Assembly (NCBI GenBank): GCA_964035545.1
Contig: OZ037765.1
Location: 3,467,001 to 3,531,000 of the forward strand
Direction: 5' to 3'
From: Bugula neritina
Lineage: Eukaryota > Bryozoa > Gymnolaemata > Cheilostomatida > Bugulidae
DNA: 64,000 nucleotides
In this document: positions 33,571 to 45,945 of the stretch, in pieces
How positions within the stretch are numbered: the stretch's first letter is position 1
Layout: each line of letters starts with the position of its first letter
Made by a program: the position numbers and the translations under genes
The notes under the pieces: model-generated
What the model was told of the DNA's origin: nothing
The model's database searches: none
The model's input: the letters and a program-made list of their open reading frames with translations, nothing else

Positions 33571-34345
33571 TACGGTTCAAAGTTTATAGAGGAGACAACT
33601 TGTAAACAGGGAATACACCACACTAACCAATCATATAAAGTTAATGCCACTGCATGTTTGCAAACACTGAATGAAAAATCAATTTTCGAATGTGTGAAGC
33701 TTGGAAACATAGTACTTATAACTGCACTATATACGGCTTATAAAAACTGTCATAATAAAGAGGCACTGTCATTGTGCACTGACTGAGAAATTATTGAATT
33801 AACAAACGGATAAACTATGAAAAATATAGTTTAAGGGTAGAATAAAGTAAATTGCTTGGTTTATAAAATATAATAATTATTCAATTTTGAATAAAACTTA
33901 AAAAAAGCCCTCCAACTCTTACTACATTATTTATTTCACTTGACTATATATAATAGTGCTAACATACATGTACAATATCAAACTAAAATTGCAGAGAAAG
34001 TTTCAAAGTATTTTGATGCTTTTTCTGAAAAATCCCACCCAGTTTTAAACTTGGCTGGATTCAAAAAATTATTAAATCAGTCCTTTAGCCAAATTGACTT
34101 TTTGACAAAAAGTTTCAAGATTATAAACATTTCTATATAGAGAAGAATTGGGATAAAATGGGTTTATCAGTTTACCGCTTAGTAATATATTTTATGAACC
34201 ATAAATTGTAGAGATTTCGATAACATATTGAATGTATTTTACTGCAAACTACCAAAATCAGTGTTTGTTGATATTAAATAATATTTTAGTTATAAGCTAT
34301 AGTACTGTCAGAATTGGCTGTTGTCTCCTCTATAAACTGTAACTC
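33571..34345. repeat. Element bounded by AGTTTATAGAGGAGACAAC inverted ends
   Basis: The 19-mer AGTTTATAGAGGAGACAAC lies near the left end, and its reverse complement near 34320-34338. A related copy (to about 46140) keeps a longer version of the right end, where about 80 bases match the left end inverted. This fits an old TIR element without coding capacity. The target duplication is not clear. Confidence 0.5.
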
Positions 34346-35243
34346 ATTAATATACACCTAATTAACATTTATTGTAATTTTATATCTGCTGATAACTTTG
34401 ATGATTTTTTATTTTATGGCTCCTAATGTTTGTGTTGAAATAAAACTGCTTCATACTGAGTGAGTATTACAAAACACTTATGTTACAAAAGTTGGCAGCT
34501 TTTCATATTATCATGTTGAAGTATATACTTGCGTATATCAAGTAACCCTGAATACTGAATACTATAGTATTCAGTATTCAGTATAAATTATACTGAAAAT
34601 GTGACCCTTGAACAATTAATATGCAATAAATATTGCACTTTATTAACATACACAACATATAAAAAGCATACAATATTGTGTTATATTACAGAAAAACTTG
34701 AATTCAATAGTACCAAGAGAGCATATGCGAGAAAAGAAAAAAACAACTGATTTTTACAATCAAAATTAGAAATTCTTCGCAAAAAGGCTCAAGCATTATT
34801 TAGCATATTAATATACAGAAATAATATATTCATACCTCTAACAATATCTGGTTTAAATCTGTGAGCAACTTAATATATTAATCGAGATGCTTAAGTAGTG
34901 TTTCTGAACTGTATATAGATGAATTTTATAAAGCCATTTTAAAAGAAATTAACGTTAAAAGAAAAAAAATTTTCAACGATTTAGTAAAGACTCTGAGATA
35001 TCGGTTAAAATTATGTAAATTAAACACCTTCATGTATCATGCAGTCTAAAAACTCATTATCAACTTTTAAAATTAATTGCACTTTTAAAAATTATATTAG
35101 TGAAATATGCAGTTACAGCAAGTTTACTTGACTTAAACACTTTTGAAGATCTGTATACAAATTAAATGCATACTATAATCACTACTGCACATCATATAAC
35201 CCAAAAAATTGAATTTAAGCTTTCTATTTTTTTAAATGCTAAA

Positions 35244-36007
35244 CTATGAACAACAAGAAACCTGCATAATGTCTTCAGGTAAAGGAATAATAATCATTCT
35301 ATCAAGGCCAAGATGAAAATATGTCGCACATTTATAGAATATGAGTGTATAAACACCAAGGAACAAGGCCAAGACATAAAAATAAACATCTAAATATCCA
35401 CTGTTTATGTTTTCTGTCACTTGAAATATTGCCGTCAGAGCCCATCCAATAAAATATCCAATACCAGAAGAACACCAGAATAGTCCCATAGAAAGTCCTT
35501 GCATGTGCGGAGGAGACTTCATGTAAATGTATTCTAAACCTTTAAAATAAACACAGCTGAATAAGTAGTATGTAATAATAGGCTGAAATCTCTCTCATTT
35601 CTAATTACACCTTCAGGACTTTGTAATGATGAAAAATATCAAAACTTTTTTTAACTGTAAATATAAATATATAGTGTAAAAAACATTAACATACTGGTAG
35701 CTCAGTACTGGGTTTAATATATATAGGGTTCTGTAATTTAATGATTACAATAAACTGCAGGTATCACTTAAAAGCTGCAGGTATAAAACTTCTATTTATA
35801 AATGTAACTCTTATTATAATGCTATTTTGAGTTTTTAGCTTTCGAATCCAAAAGTATTAAAACTGTATATCTTGTAAGTTACAATATTGGTTTAGGAGTT
35901 TCTTCTCATGATATGTTAAAGGTATAAAGACAGATTTAGTTCTCGGCATAAATCAAATGCTATAATGCAAGGATATAACTTGTATTTAAATTGAAAATGT
36001 CATTTAA

Positions 36008-36080
<73 letters not shown>

Positions 36081-36322
36081 GTTCATCATATAAATCCATA
36101 ATGTTATCATAAATATTATATTTTGACTACAAATTAATATAATGACATTAGTGCCATAAAGTGTAATATAAAAGTTTTAATTGTGTTTTATAATATTTAC
36201 CTGTTACTATAAACAATACTTCACTTAAACCCATCAAAAAGTATTGGAAAGATTGATAATGAACTGCAACCTCAGACGTCATTCCATGGACAGTTATATT
36301 TCCTTCTAAATTTAACCATATA

Positions 36323-36382
<60 letters not shown>

Positions 36383-39300
36383 TTTATTTGTGTATATACG
36401 TGTGTTGTATGTATGCATGTGTGTATGTAGGTATGACACTCAATGACATATAGTTAAATTTACCAGCTATGTTGTAAGTTGTGTTGTATAAACAGATATG
36501 ATTGATTCTCACAGTTTCCAAGAAGCCGGCAGCCAGTAAAGACAGAGAAGCAAGCAACATTCCACAAACTAGACGTCGATATGTATAGACAATCACACAG
36601 CACTTGGTAAGACAGCGGTAGAACCAGTGAGCGAATGGTAGGATTAAAACAATAATTCCAGTCCCTATCACTTCGGGTAATAAAGCTACTGTCTAAAATT
36701 AGAATACAAATGAGGATGTAGATAAATCATGAAATAGTTCTACATTCACAACACACTTAATGATTAGGAGTAGCAGACTTACAGTTCCTGAATGAGTAGG
36801 AAAATAGTCATTAACTGAGTGTGAATGATTGTGAAAAAGCTCCGATCTGTTATAACAAGTAAGCTTTTGCTTCAGGTGATGCTCTCCGAGTTCCAGATTC
36901 ATATGTAACCCTTGAAACAAGTACAGAATTCCATTCACCTGTAATTAGTTTCTTCGAGTTAAATGGTATTGTAAAAAGCGCTCATAAAAATTTTTGTATT
37001 GTGATAACTTAATATGGTGATTTCAGAATAATACTCAAAAGAAGTAATAATTCCTTGTAAACGTCGTTATTTAGTTTGGCGATTAGATGGCGTACTTATA
37101 TGTTAATATAATCATATCACCTATGCCTTCTTAGTTATTGCTTTTATGATGTCAACTTTACAAATTCACAACGTTTACAAAGAGCATCAAATAGCAATTA
37201 GGTGAGTCGAGTTTCAATTTTAGAAAGTAAGCTTCCTCATCAATATGATTTCAACGATTTTCAGTTTGACTATAAAGGGGTACACGGACAAGCATTATTA
37301 ACTTAATCTCGGTACTTTTTTCAGCAGAGGTATAAACGAAATTTTAGTCAAACATATTTTTCTAATGTTAAAATATGTACTAATATAAAGCGTTTTTGAT
37401 TGAATAAAACAAGGCTTATTAATTTCTAAAACTGCTATTAAACTTTTGAGGATCTTTGTTGAAATTTTGCCAAATACCTACAGAACAATCGTAATTAGTC
37501 ACCATTCTCCAAAATCAAAGAGTCTACATAATACTAAAGCAGGTGGATATGTAATGATATGCATAGTGATATATTATATTATAGATAGTGTGAAACCTTT
37601 AAAAAATTAATTGCAACACTTATGAACATTGTTACTTTACATATTTATCAGTTATAATGTCATACCAAATGCAACACATGCTAACGCACAAAAGATTGCC
37701 ATGATTATCACAATTGCTCTCAAAGGAAACTTTCAAAAACTTACATGACTGTAACAGATCCAGTATGGAATCATCAGCAAAACTACTTTGAATATCTGAC
37801 ACATGTTCTTTGTGTTTCTTATCTCTTGAAGTGTACATTCAGCTCCTGGGTAACCTTTAGCCATATTGGAATATTCTAGAAGCTTTTCTTCCTCTATCCT
37901 AAAGGTTAGATAATTATATATTTTGTCTTCTTATTCTTATAGCTCAAAACCAATTTATTCAGTAATAACTTTTATACAGAATTAAAACACCATAATTATA
38001 TAAAGGTTTCTCTTTAGAAAAGCTACATAATTAATAACTGGTTATACGCTACTTACTCCGGGTTGTTTTTCTTCACCATCCGAGCATTACTGATTACTTT
38101 GAATATGTCCTTCACAACAAACCTCGATTCAGCACGGCGCTTAATGTATAGTCGACTACCTAAAGGTTTCAGAAATTACAAAACTATCAATATATTTGCA
38201 GCATCTATTGCCTCCTATAATGTACTAGTTTAATAAGAATTTACATAATTGAGCCAGGCTAATTTCTATTTAACCTGCAATCTAAATTATTTCAACCCTA
38301 ACAAAATCATTAGCACGTGGGCTAAGTGAATGTTGATTAATAATTACAAGAAGTATATTATCTGTAAAAACAATATACAGAAAAGTATTTAAAATGTGTA
38401 AAGTAAAAACAGCAACTGCAGCAGCATTAATATGTCACATCAACACCAACTGATTCTTCCATCTGAGTAACTGGCATTTGCAAATTAAAATAGATGCTAG
38501 GTTACAATGCAGTTGAGGTGAAAGTTAGATTATAAAAATTTAAGATGTCTAAGAATTTCAAGTTGCTGCAAAGCATGTGCCCAAAATGCTTTCTTTTTAA
38601 TTAAAAGGTTCAAACATTATTTGACTGTAAATTGTAATCTAAGTCGTTGTATATGTTGTGTGCAATGACAAGTCTCCAACATTAAAATATTTATCATATA
38701 ATAGTAATACTTATAGAAACTGCTATAGTAGTTCTAGTAGCAGTAGCAGCAGTTTTGCAGCATTAACACAAAAAATTGAAATATAAACCATGAAGTTACA
38801 TTTCAGTGGTGTAGGTAGCAGGTGTAGTTTTAAATTCACTAGACAAATATTTTATTTGATGCATTCCACAACCACAGGTATACCCTGGATGCTGTTTGGG
38901 GTAACGCAGGCATTCTATTAGCCTAGGGCCACACGGCGCGTATTTTCGCATGCGAAAATTGAAATCACAAGTAGCAAAGGTGTCCACTGTGCGCGTTGAG
39001 AAAACATTCGCACTTGTCGCTCTGCATTTTCAACGCAAGTGCGAATCGTCTCTGTCGTCGTCACCTAATTGGCTGGTATTATTAAGCGAGCCCAATTTCT
39101 TTATTTTAGTGCTACATTCCAGTAAATTGCGTTTTATTGAAAGCGAGTGCGATTTAAAAATGAAAGCTTTATTTATCACGCATCACTGACGCTACAGTGG
39201 ACACCTTTGCTACTTGTGATTTTAATTTTCGCATGCGAAAATACGCACAGTGTGGCCCTAGGCTTATTGTCAATATTTGTAAACATCAGTGGCGATGCAG

Positions 39301-40857
39301 TGGTAAAACTACTGCTATTACACAAATATTTGAGCTATAATCATAGTTACTTCTATATGTAAGGGGTAAGAACTTTTATATTCTCAATACTTTTAATTAT
39401 GCAAAAAAGACTCAGAGTGCATTGTTTAAGTAATAAGTTGCTAGTGTGAAGTATATTCAAGCTAGCTATGAGTACTATCCAATCTGAAAATTTGGCGTGA
39501 AAGGGGAGTTTTTAATGATCTCATTACTATTTATAACTGATCAGTGCTTGTAATTAAGGTGTTGATTACTTAGCTAGCAACTAGAATTTGATTTATGGCA
39601 CAAAAGCTAAAGTTTATGCTTTATAAAATGTGGGTAATTGTTAGAGTTAAAACTAATTTACCTGCTATAAAAAAAGCAAAACTAAGTACCAAAGAACCTA
39701 TTAGGAACCCAGCAAAGACTATAATTGAATCATTCATAACTATTCTATGGAGCTTTGACATGGCTAGAAGGACTACGGTGGCTCCAAAGTTTTTTCCCCA
39801 ATAGTACATCGTCATAAACTCTCTTGTGCCAACAGTTCCAAATATCCGGATCTATAAATATTAAAAAAATATAGGTTTGTAGATTTTCAGAGCTCTACAC
39901 TGCAATAGCGTATAATATAGCTTATGCCCTTTAACCTCAATTGTACAGTAACATAAACTTAATTGGTTGTCAATCAAATCTTTAACGCAAAATTGTATTT
40001 GACAGCTTCACCAGTGAATAATATATCACCCAGGCATTGGAAGTTGAGCTGATTTAAAAATAAACTAGCAGCTATAACGTAGCAGGAAACAAGTTTATGA
40101 TATTTGTGGTGATCGAAAACGCAGCCGAGTAATTTGAATATCTGACATTTACTAAATTTGATCATTCTTGAAGCTGAAAAATTGCTTGCAGAAAACTGAA
40201 CAGCAAGAAAAATAAACGAAACTATGTTTCTTTTTATCTATTTTTAAATAAAGATCTAAAAATTGTATCAGCTAAACCTTCTACCTGACTGGCACCAAAT
40301 GCTGCTAAGTTTGATGTTACAATGGCTGCTGCTATAGAAATGAGAAATAGTGGCAGTATTCTTATAAGTATCTCCACAACTTCAAAGCTTTCCAATTGAT
40401 CATCAGCATCGACGTTTCTACATTCCTTTAATTTCAAAATTATATAAAGAAACGAGCTCTTTTCAATCCAGCTATAATAAGAATATATAAAAGTAATTCC
40501 CCAGAATATATATCCAATCAAATATATAACGTAGCCAATGATAATCGAAGTGTATCGGCTTATAAAGCTATCGGATATCACACCAGCAACTAAACAAAAC
40601 ACGTTGGAAATAGCGTTGAAGAGGAATAGAACGGCAAACAGTTCTGTATTGGACAAACACAATAAAAACTGAACTTTCAGATAAAGTAACAATGTTCCAG
40701 AGATGCTATAAAAAACTAGTCTCTCAAAAACTTTAGCTGCTATGATCAGGTACGAGGCTATTTTCCTTTGTTTCAGAGTTTTTCCTTCACCATCATCCAG
40801 TACTGGTGGAATTTGATTTGCTGGTAAAAGTGGCAAAGAATCACTTATAGCCGCCAT
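35244..40857 (-). CDS. SLC15/POT-family transporter, paralogue B
   Basis: Eight exons: 40857-40285, 39851-39662, 38159-38057, 37898-37745, 36938-36783, 36692-36464, 36305-36201 and 35539-35244. Junction phases are identical to paralogue A, and exon lengths are equal or differ by whole codons. The total is again 601 residues. Exons 3, 4, 6, 7 and 8 have the same lengths as in A. The N terminus has DSLPLL, a DxxxLL sorting motif. The ExxER position again reads K-V-F-E-R. The main divergence lies in the extracytosolic loop of exon 1 (about residues 125-165) and the loop in exon 5. It is convergent with paralogue A across a 2.4-kb spacer. No stop or frameshift is seen, so both copies look intact. 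Confidence 0.9.
36010..36077. repeat. TA microsatellite, intron 7 of paralogue B
   Basis: A pure TA array of about 68 bases. The matching place in paralogue A (about 32240-32260) has only short ATAT, so it expanded in this arm. Confidence 0.9.
36325..36379. repeat. TA microsatellite, intron 6 of paralogue B
   Basis: A TA array at the position matching 31935-31982 in paralogue A. Confidence 0.9.
37046..37341 (-). repeat. Dispersed ~300-bp repeat, copy 2
   Basis: An inverted copy of 20158-20464, lying in intron 4 of paralogue B. It runs from TCCTTGTAAACGTCGTTAT to CAGCAGAGGTATAAACG on the plus strand. Paralogue A has no such block in intron 4 (31040-31366, only 327 bases), so it arrived after the duplication or was lost there. 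Confidence 0.65.
38921..39263 (+). mobile_element. PIF/Harbinger-like MITE
   Basis: 343 bases with terminal inverted repeats of about 70 bases, GCCTAGGGCCACAC... and ...GTGTGGCCCTAGGC, and a 3-bp duplication TTA on both sides (38918-38920 and 39264-39266), typical of PIF/Harbinger. Each terminal repeat holds the perfect palindrome TTTTCGCATGCGAAAA (38943-38958 and 39226-39241). It has no coding capacity. It lies in intron 2 of paralogue B. The same region of paralogue A (about 29815-29850) continues without it. Confidence 0.88.
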
Positions 40858-41045
40858 TGTTCCATATATTTCTAAAATTTAATAGAAAATAAGATACATA
40901 ATATGATTGAACCATTTTAATAAATCATTAAGAATTAGACATTGCAAATACTCAACTAAGATTAAACTTATGAGATTAATATCTCATAACTTTTATCAAA
41001 AACCAACTTTAATTTGTTGACTTAGTCAGTAGAACATCAGTTTTC

Positions 41046-41397
41046 GATGGAGATTAAATCAAGGAGCGCTTGCAACATTAACATTTCATTCATGAAAACA
41101 GCATAACTGGTTAACGCTTATTATAGAACTGGACAATGATTTCTTTCTTAGATAATATTTTGAACTTAGCTAGGTATAACGAAATCTTATTTGTATATTT
41201 TACTGCACTGGCATGTATAAATTGGGCAGTACATTTTTTCACCAACAATTATTTTTGCAGCAGTTTTATAGTGAAGTGGAAATGAACCTGCTCACAAACT
41301 GAATACATGTATGGTGCGACAACTCCAGCAGATTCTGAACATAAAATGGTGAGATTTTGTTTCAAATGCTGTGGAGCTGAAATAAACCAACAAGGTG
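41046..41397. other. Upstream of paralogue B, no gene seen
   Basis: Sequence between the end of the inverted arm and a LINE fragment. The promoter of paralogue B should be here or just inside the arm. No clear core element. Confidence 0.4.
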
Positions 41398-41622
41398 AAT
41401 ATGTATGACATTCTAACACAAAGGATCCTCAGATGAACAGGATGCGTCCGCAGAGTGGGAAATGAACCACTACCCAAACAAATCCTATACTCCAAGCTCC
41501 AGGCTCACATGAAATTTGGCAGACCAAAGCTAAGATTTAAAGACGCTGTGAAACAAAACTTCAAGTTCAAGAAAGTATCAATTGGCAGTTGGCAGATGCA
41601 AAGCAAGCGGAGAGACAGTTGA
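41398..41622 (+). pseudogene. LINE C-terminal remnant
   Basis: The plus frame reads NMYDILTQRILR, a stop, then TGCVRRVGNEPLPKQILYSK followed by K-F-G-R-P-K-L-R-F-K-D and, further on, I-G-S-W. This is the familiar tail of many non-LTR retrotransposon proteins (R-x-L-R-W-x-G-H-V-x-R-M ... L-P-K-Q ... G-R-P-K-x-R-F-K-D ... W). The Trp of L-R-W is mutated to a stop. Only this fragment survives. Confidence 0.65.
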
Positions 41623-42287
41623 AGATCAGCAACATGCAAAGGAAACAGTCAATGTGGGAGCTGACCGACAGCTTATAATCATAATTATATACAAGTGGTG
41701 TATAGCTCAACCACAATTTGTAACATATAATTTGCTGTCATGTTTTGTGTCTGCAGTATTTTTCAATTCTCAATTTGTATTCAAAGCGCTTTCTAATAGA
41801 TTCAGGCAGCTGTTAACATAAGTTCAATTGAAACTTATTTATCGAGTATATAATAATAATAATATATAATAATTATAGAAGTATATTATACTATCATAAT
41901 ATATCATAAAATTAATATGCTGATAGCCGAACAATAATCTGTGTTTATATGTTCATATATCAAAAAATGTTTTGCTATTCTGACATATGAAGGGACAGAT
42001 AATCTTTTTTGTATACCTATTACGGGCTTGCATTACAGGCTTTTTAAATACGTGTAACTTAAAATTTTCAAAAACCTATGAACTGTGAAAGTTTAAAAAA
42101 GGAGCAACAGCACAAAAATGTTGGAAACCAGTTAAACCCATATTTAAGTTAGGTTAGTGCCGTTAGTATAAGGATATCTCAAAAAAGATCAACATAATCC
42201 TAATCTTAACATAATCATATACATGTACAGCTTTTGAATAGCTTATTGCTTTTTCAATCTATCCTGGAATTATCGAGGTGCATATAG
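41623..42287. other. Intergenic, no gene seen
   Basis: AT-rich sequence with no coding or repeat pattern that I can support. Confidence 0.4.
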
Positions 42288-42430
42288 CGTTGTATTTTAC
42301 TAAAATTTACAATTATGCTCTCATGTTTAGTAAATGATTATTGGAATTGCTACTCTGGCATCACTTCCTGTTTTGCTCCTCGATCTGAATACTATAACAT
42401 CTGTGTATTAAGCAATTATTAAGTTTAATT
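42288..42430 (+). repeat. Dispersed repeat family R3, copy 1
   Basis: It shares GTTGTATTTTA, TGCTCTCATGTTTAG and GGCATCACTTCCTGTTTTG with 56268-56410, 60100-60255 and 60278-60430. It is a non-coding repeat, often followed by family R2. Confidence 0.6.
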
Positions 42431-42779
42431 CTTCTCCATTTATACTAGACAATTGAGCATCTTGCATATAACTGATGCATGACAATACCAATTACCATGA
42501 TAAGCAATGCCCATTAGGACTAACTAATTTTTAATTGCATAATATTGGCAAAAAACAACTAACACCTATGACAAAAATAGTATCTGTTTCATGAGAATCA
42601 CTTTGAAGTGATTGATTATTGGTAACGATAGCAATTAATAAGTCTTTTTTTTTGGAACTCAACACAGTTAAAATCTACACAGTTAGAATTTTCTAGTACA
42701 TTTCGCCACACAAATAGCTTTTTGAACTCAAAGTGACTCATAGTATCTCAAGTGGCTCTAAGTGTTTTAATAACATATC

Positions 42780-42955
42780 CACTATATACAACTATAACAT
42801 AAACATCTACACATATACAGCTACATATAATACAACTACATAAACAACTACACATACAGCTACACATACAACTACATAAACAACTACATAAACAACTACA
42901 CATACAGCTACATATACAACTACATAAACATCTACATAAACAAATACATAAAACA
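42780..42955. repeat. ACAACTACATAA-type tandem array
   Basis: Irregular tandem units of about 12 bases (ACAACTACATAA, ACATACAGCTAC), part of family R2. The same words appear at 63930-64000 and, shorter, at 43930-43960. It gives false Cys/Val-rich frames on the minus strand. Confidence 0.8.
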
Positions 42956-42959
42956 TGGT

Positions 42960-43560
42960 ACATAAGCTTGAAATAGTAAAAATCTCCATATCTTGTTACC
43001 TTACATTCTACGGCATCTGAAGCAGTGTATAGCAGACAAAACTCGTACAAGTATAGCCACTGCAAGATGATTCACGACGGTTACAGAGTTGATAGGACAC
43101 AGCTTCCCTTGATTATGTTACTATACAGACAGTCATATGACAACAATAATAAGCTATTCATATGATTGGTTGACCTTATTTTTATTTAAAAAGCATCGCG
43201 TGACAATTCCACTCAAGGAAATTTTGAGTATTTCCAGGGTGATAGTTTAGTGACTCACAGACAGCCCTGCCTACAGCATGATGAGGTTTTTATCATTTCA
43301 AATGATTTATCAATATTTGACAGCTATGTTATTTTAAAAGTAGTTTTGCCTGCAAGTATTCATGCAGCATGGAACTGAAAATATGTCACTCTTCAGCTTT
43401 GTGAGTCACTTGTGTCAATGAAAGTTGACTAAAGATTTGTCTATTCAAATGCATGTCGAGATACTTAACCAAATATAAACCGGAAAATTATATTACCCAT
43501 GCAATGTTTATTTTTATTTTGCTGACCAACGTTTCAGCTCTCAGACTACACATTTCATGA
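42960..43560 (+). repeat. Dispersed repeat family R2, copy 1
   Basis: Non-coding repeat with shared blocks GCAGACAAAACTCGTACAA, CAGCTTCCCTTGATTATGTT, TCATATGACAACAATAATAA and GAGTCACTTGTGTCAATGAA. The blocks recur in the same order in copy 2 (43980-44560), and in part at 60740-60960 and 62860-63150. Confidence 0.75.
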
Positions 43561-43662
43561 CATGTAAACAAGCCTTCTTGCAGTTTTCATACTCTATAGG
43601 ACTGGATTTGTCTTATTTTTAGGTTTCTCCTTAAGATACTAACGGTTGTTTGGAATCCCGAA

Positions 43663-43723
43663 GCCCCTGTAGCCTAATTGGCTTGCAAGCCGGAGGTCTG
43701 TGGTTCGAATCTCGGTGGGGGCA
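43663..43723 (+). repeat. tRNA-Ala-like copy with D-arm deletion
   Basis: 61 bases matching the copy at 18646 but lacking about 12 bases between the D loop and the anticodon arm. The B box GGTTCGAATCTC and the flank ATTATTTTACA are retained. It sits between the two R2 copies. Confidence 0.65.
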
Positions 43724-43814
43724 ATTATTTTACAGATCTATACAAAAATGATAACTTTTATGTCAACTATTTCTTTCATTTATTCCAAGGTTATTTTTTC
43801 TCAAGGTATTTATA

Positions 43815-44600
43815 TAGGTTGAAGTGCATTTTGCAACACAAATAGCTTTTTGTAATCAAAGTGATCGACTCATAGTAGGCTATATCTCAAGTGGCTCTAA
43901 GTGTTTTAATAAAATATCCACAATATAGCCTAAGCAGCTACATTAACAAATACATACAACAGGATATGTGTTTAAAATAAGAAAAATCTTCATATATTTT
44001 TACTTTACATTCCACCGCATCTGAAGCAGTGGCAGACAAAACTCGTACAAATAAACACTACAAGATAATTCACGTTTGCAGGATTGATAGAATACAGCTT
44101 CCCTTGATTCTGTTATACTATACAAACTATAGTCATATGACAACAATTATAAGCTACTCATATGATTGGCTAAGCTGGTTTTCATTTAAAAAAGATCACG
44201 TGACGATTCCACTCGAGAAATTTTTGAGCATTTCCATGGCAATACAGTTTAGTGACTGTTTACATGGCATGAGGCTTTTATCATTTCAAATAGTTTACCA
44301 ATGTTTTGCAGCTGCATGGTATCTTGAAAGTGACTTTTGCCTGCAACTATTCAGTAAGCAGCTGATAAAATGTCACCCTTCATCTTTCTGAGTCACTTGT
44401 GTCAATGAAAGTTGACTACATATACTTGTTTATTCCTGGTGTTTTTGGATGCATGTTGAGGTGTCTTACTAATTATAGTACTCATACAATGTTTATTATT
44501 ATATTGCTGACAAACATTTCTGCAATCAAACCACACATTTCAAAACATGTAGGCAAATCTTTTGCAGTTTTCTTACTTTAGAACTGAATTTGTGATATTG
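43815..44600 (+). repeat. Dispersed repeat family R2, copy 2
   Basis: Tandem neighbour of copy 1. It starts with CACAAATAGCTTTTTG and CAAGTGGCTCTAAGTGTTTTAATAA, as at 42710-42770, and continues through the same blocks to ATTGCTGACAAACATTTCTG. The frame at 44029-44391 is not coding: it does not persist in the other copies. Confidence 0.75.
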
Positions 44601-45289
44601 TTAGGATTTTTCTTAAAACGAAAAAAATACAATAAATTATATGCCAACTACATTTTTCATTTATTTCAAGAAAATATTTTTCACATGGTATTTAAGGGTA
44701 ATTTTACTTAATTCAGTACCCACTCAATATCTCTATAGTCTTTAGCTGCTTTTCACAAATTAGCTGCTAATATATATATATATATGTTTTTTGCCCTAAA
44801 CTAATAGATTATTAACAAATATCACTAAATAATTAAAATTTTTTTAATTTTGCTCAACTTTCTATATTATTCTTTCCTAATTATTTGATAAATTGTGATA
44901 TGCTGGCGTTTTTGTTTTTTCATAATGGTATGCAGCCACATTTTAGTTACCAATTGGCAATAAATGTCCTCTATTGTTGCAGATTTCTCTTTCAGCACTT
45001 TTTTCTATACATATTTGAAACAACCATAAAAAATACTGCACTAACCTAAATTAATTTTTTATGGCTTTTAACCAAATTCAAATGTTGGTCCTGATTTGCT
45101 GGTGCACCAGCAAATGTGTACTAAATAAAATAAACTGACCCATTTAGGTTCCAGAAATAGAATCATAATACTTTACTATAGTGATTAGAATTGTTTGCTT
45201 TTAATCTAGTATTATTTTGTATATCATTGAAATTATGGGTCAAGCCGGCTATCAGCATGTGGACCATCTCTAATAGATAAGTATAAGGT
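44601..45289. other. Intergenic, no gene seen
   Basis: AT-rich sequence with a short (TA)n at about 44770-44785. Nothing else recognised. Confidence 0.4.
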
Positions 45290-45945
45290 TAAAAGCAGTC
45301 AATGAATCATAGCATGATATTAACTGCTGGCCGCTATATTGGCATACAAATTGTCATAATAGAGAGGCACAGTCATTGTTTATTGACTGAGCAAAATATT
45401 GAACAAACTATTGAATAATATTGAAAGACTATAAAAAATATAGTTTAAGGGCAAAAGAATGAAATTAATAATTAAAAAAATATATATGTACATATATAAA
45501 ATAATAATAATAATTCAATCTAAAATAAAAGCTCAAAACAAAAACCTTAAAACTACTAATATACATTATGAATTTATTTGACCATAATGATGCTAATATG
45601 TACATGTAATATCAAACTAAATTTGCAAATGAATGTTCAAAGTATTTTGATACTTTTTCTGAAAAATTGTCACCCAGTCTTAAACTTAATCAATCAAAGT
45701 GTGCAAGAAAATTTAGTAAAACTTTTCCTTAACCAAATTGACTTTTGACAAATGGTTTCAAAATTAGAGAAGAATTAGAATAAAATGCCCTTAAAGGGTT
45801 CATCTACTCCCTGATGCTTAGTAATCTATTATATAATCCATAAACTGTAGATCAAAGTTTCCATAAAATATTGAATGTAATTCACTACAAACTACCATAA
45901 TGAGTCTTTTTGATATTAAATATCTTAGTAGGTTGTAGTGCTGCC

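Larger units (their letters stand above)
32857..35243. other. Spacer between the two convergent SLC15 genes
   Basis: No gene. Both edges (about 135 bases on the left and 95 on the right) belong to the duplicated arms. The centre holds one end of a Harbinger-type MITE (33021-33081) and a TIR-bounded repeat (33571-34345). The part from about 33740 to the right matches 45290-47160 in the same orientation. Confidence 0.6.
35150..41045 (-). repeat. Right arm of the large inverted duplication
   Basis: Reverse-complement counterpart of 27335-32990. It differs by carrying a Harbinger-type MITE (38921-39263), a dispersed repeat (37046-37341) and an extra TA array (36010-36077), and by lacking the hAT element. 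Edges are approximate. Confidence 0.85.

Noticed and set aside
42748-43065. Cys/Ser- and Val-rich minus-strand frames
   Set aside because: They come from the ACAACTACATAA-type tandem array inside a dispersed repeat and are not kept in the other copies.
44029-44391. Possible 120-residue secreted protein
   Set aside because: It lies wholly in an R2 repeat copy, and the parallel copy at 43 kb does not keep the frame.
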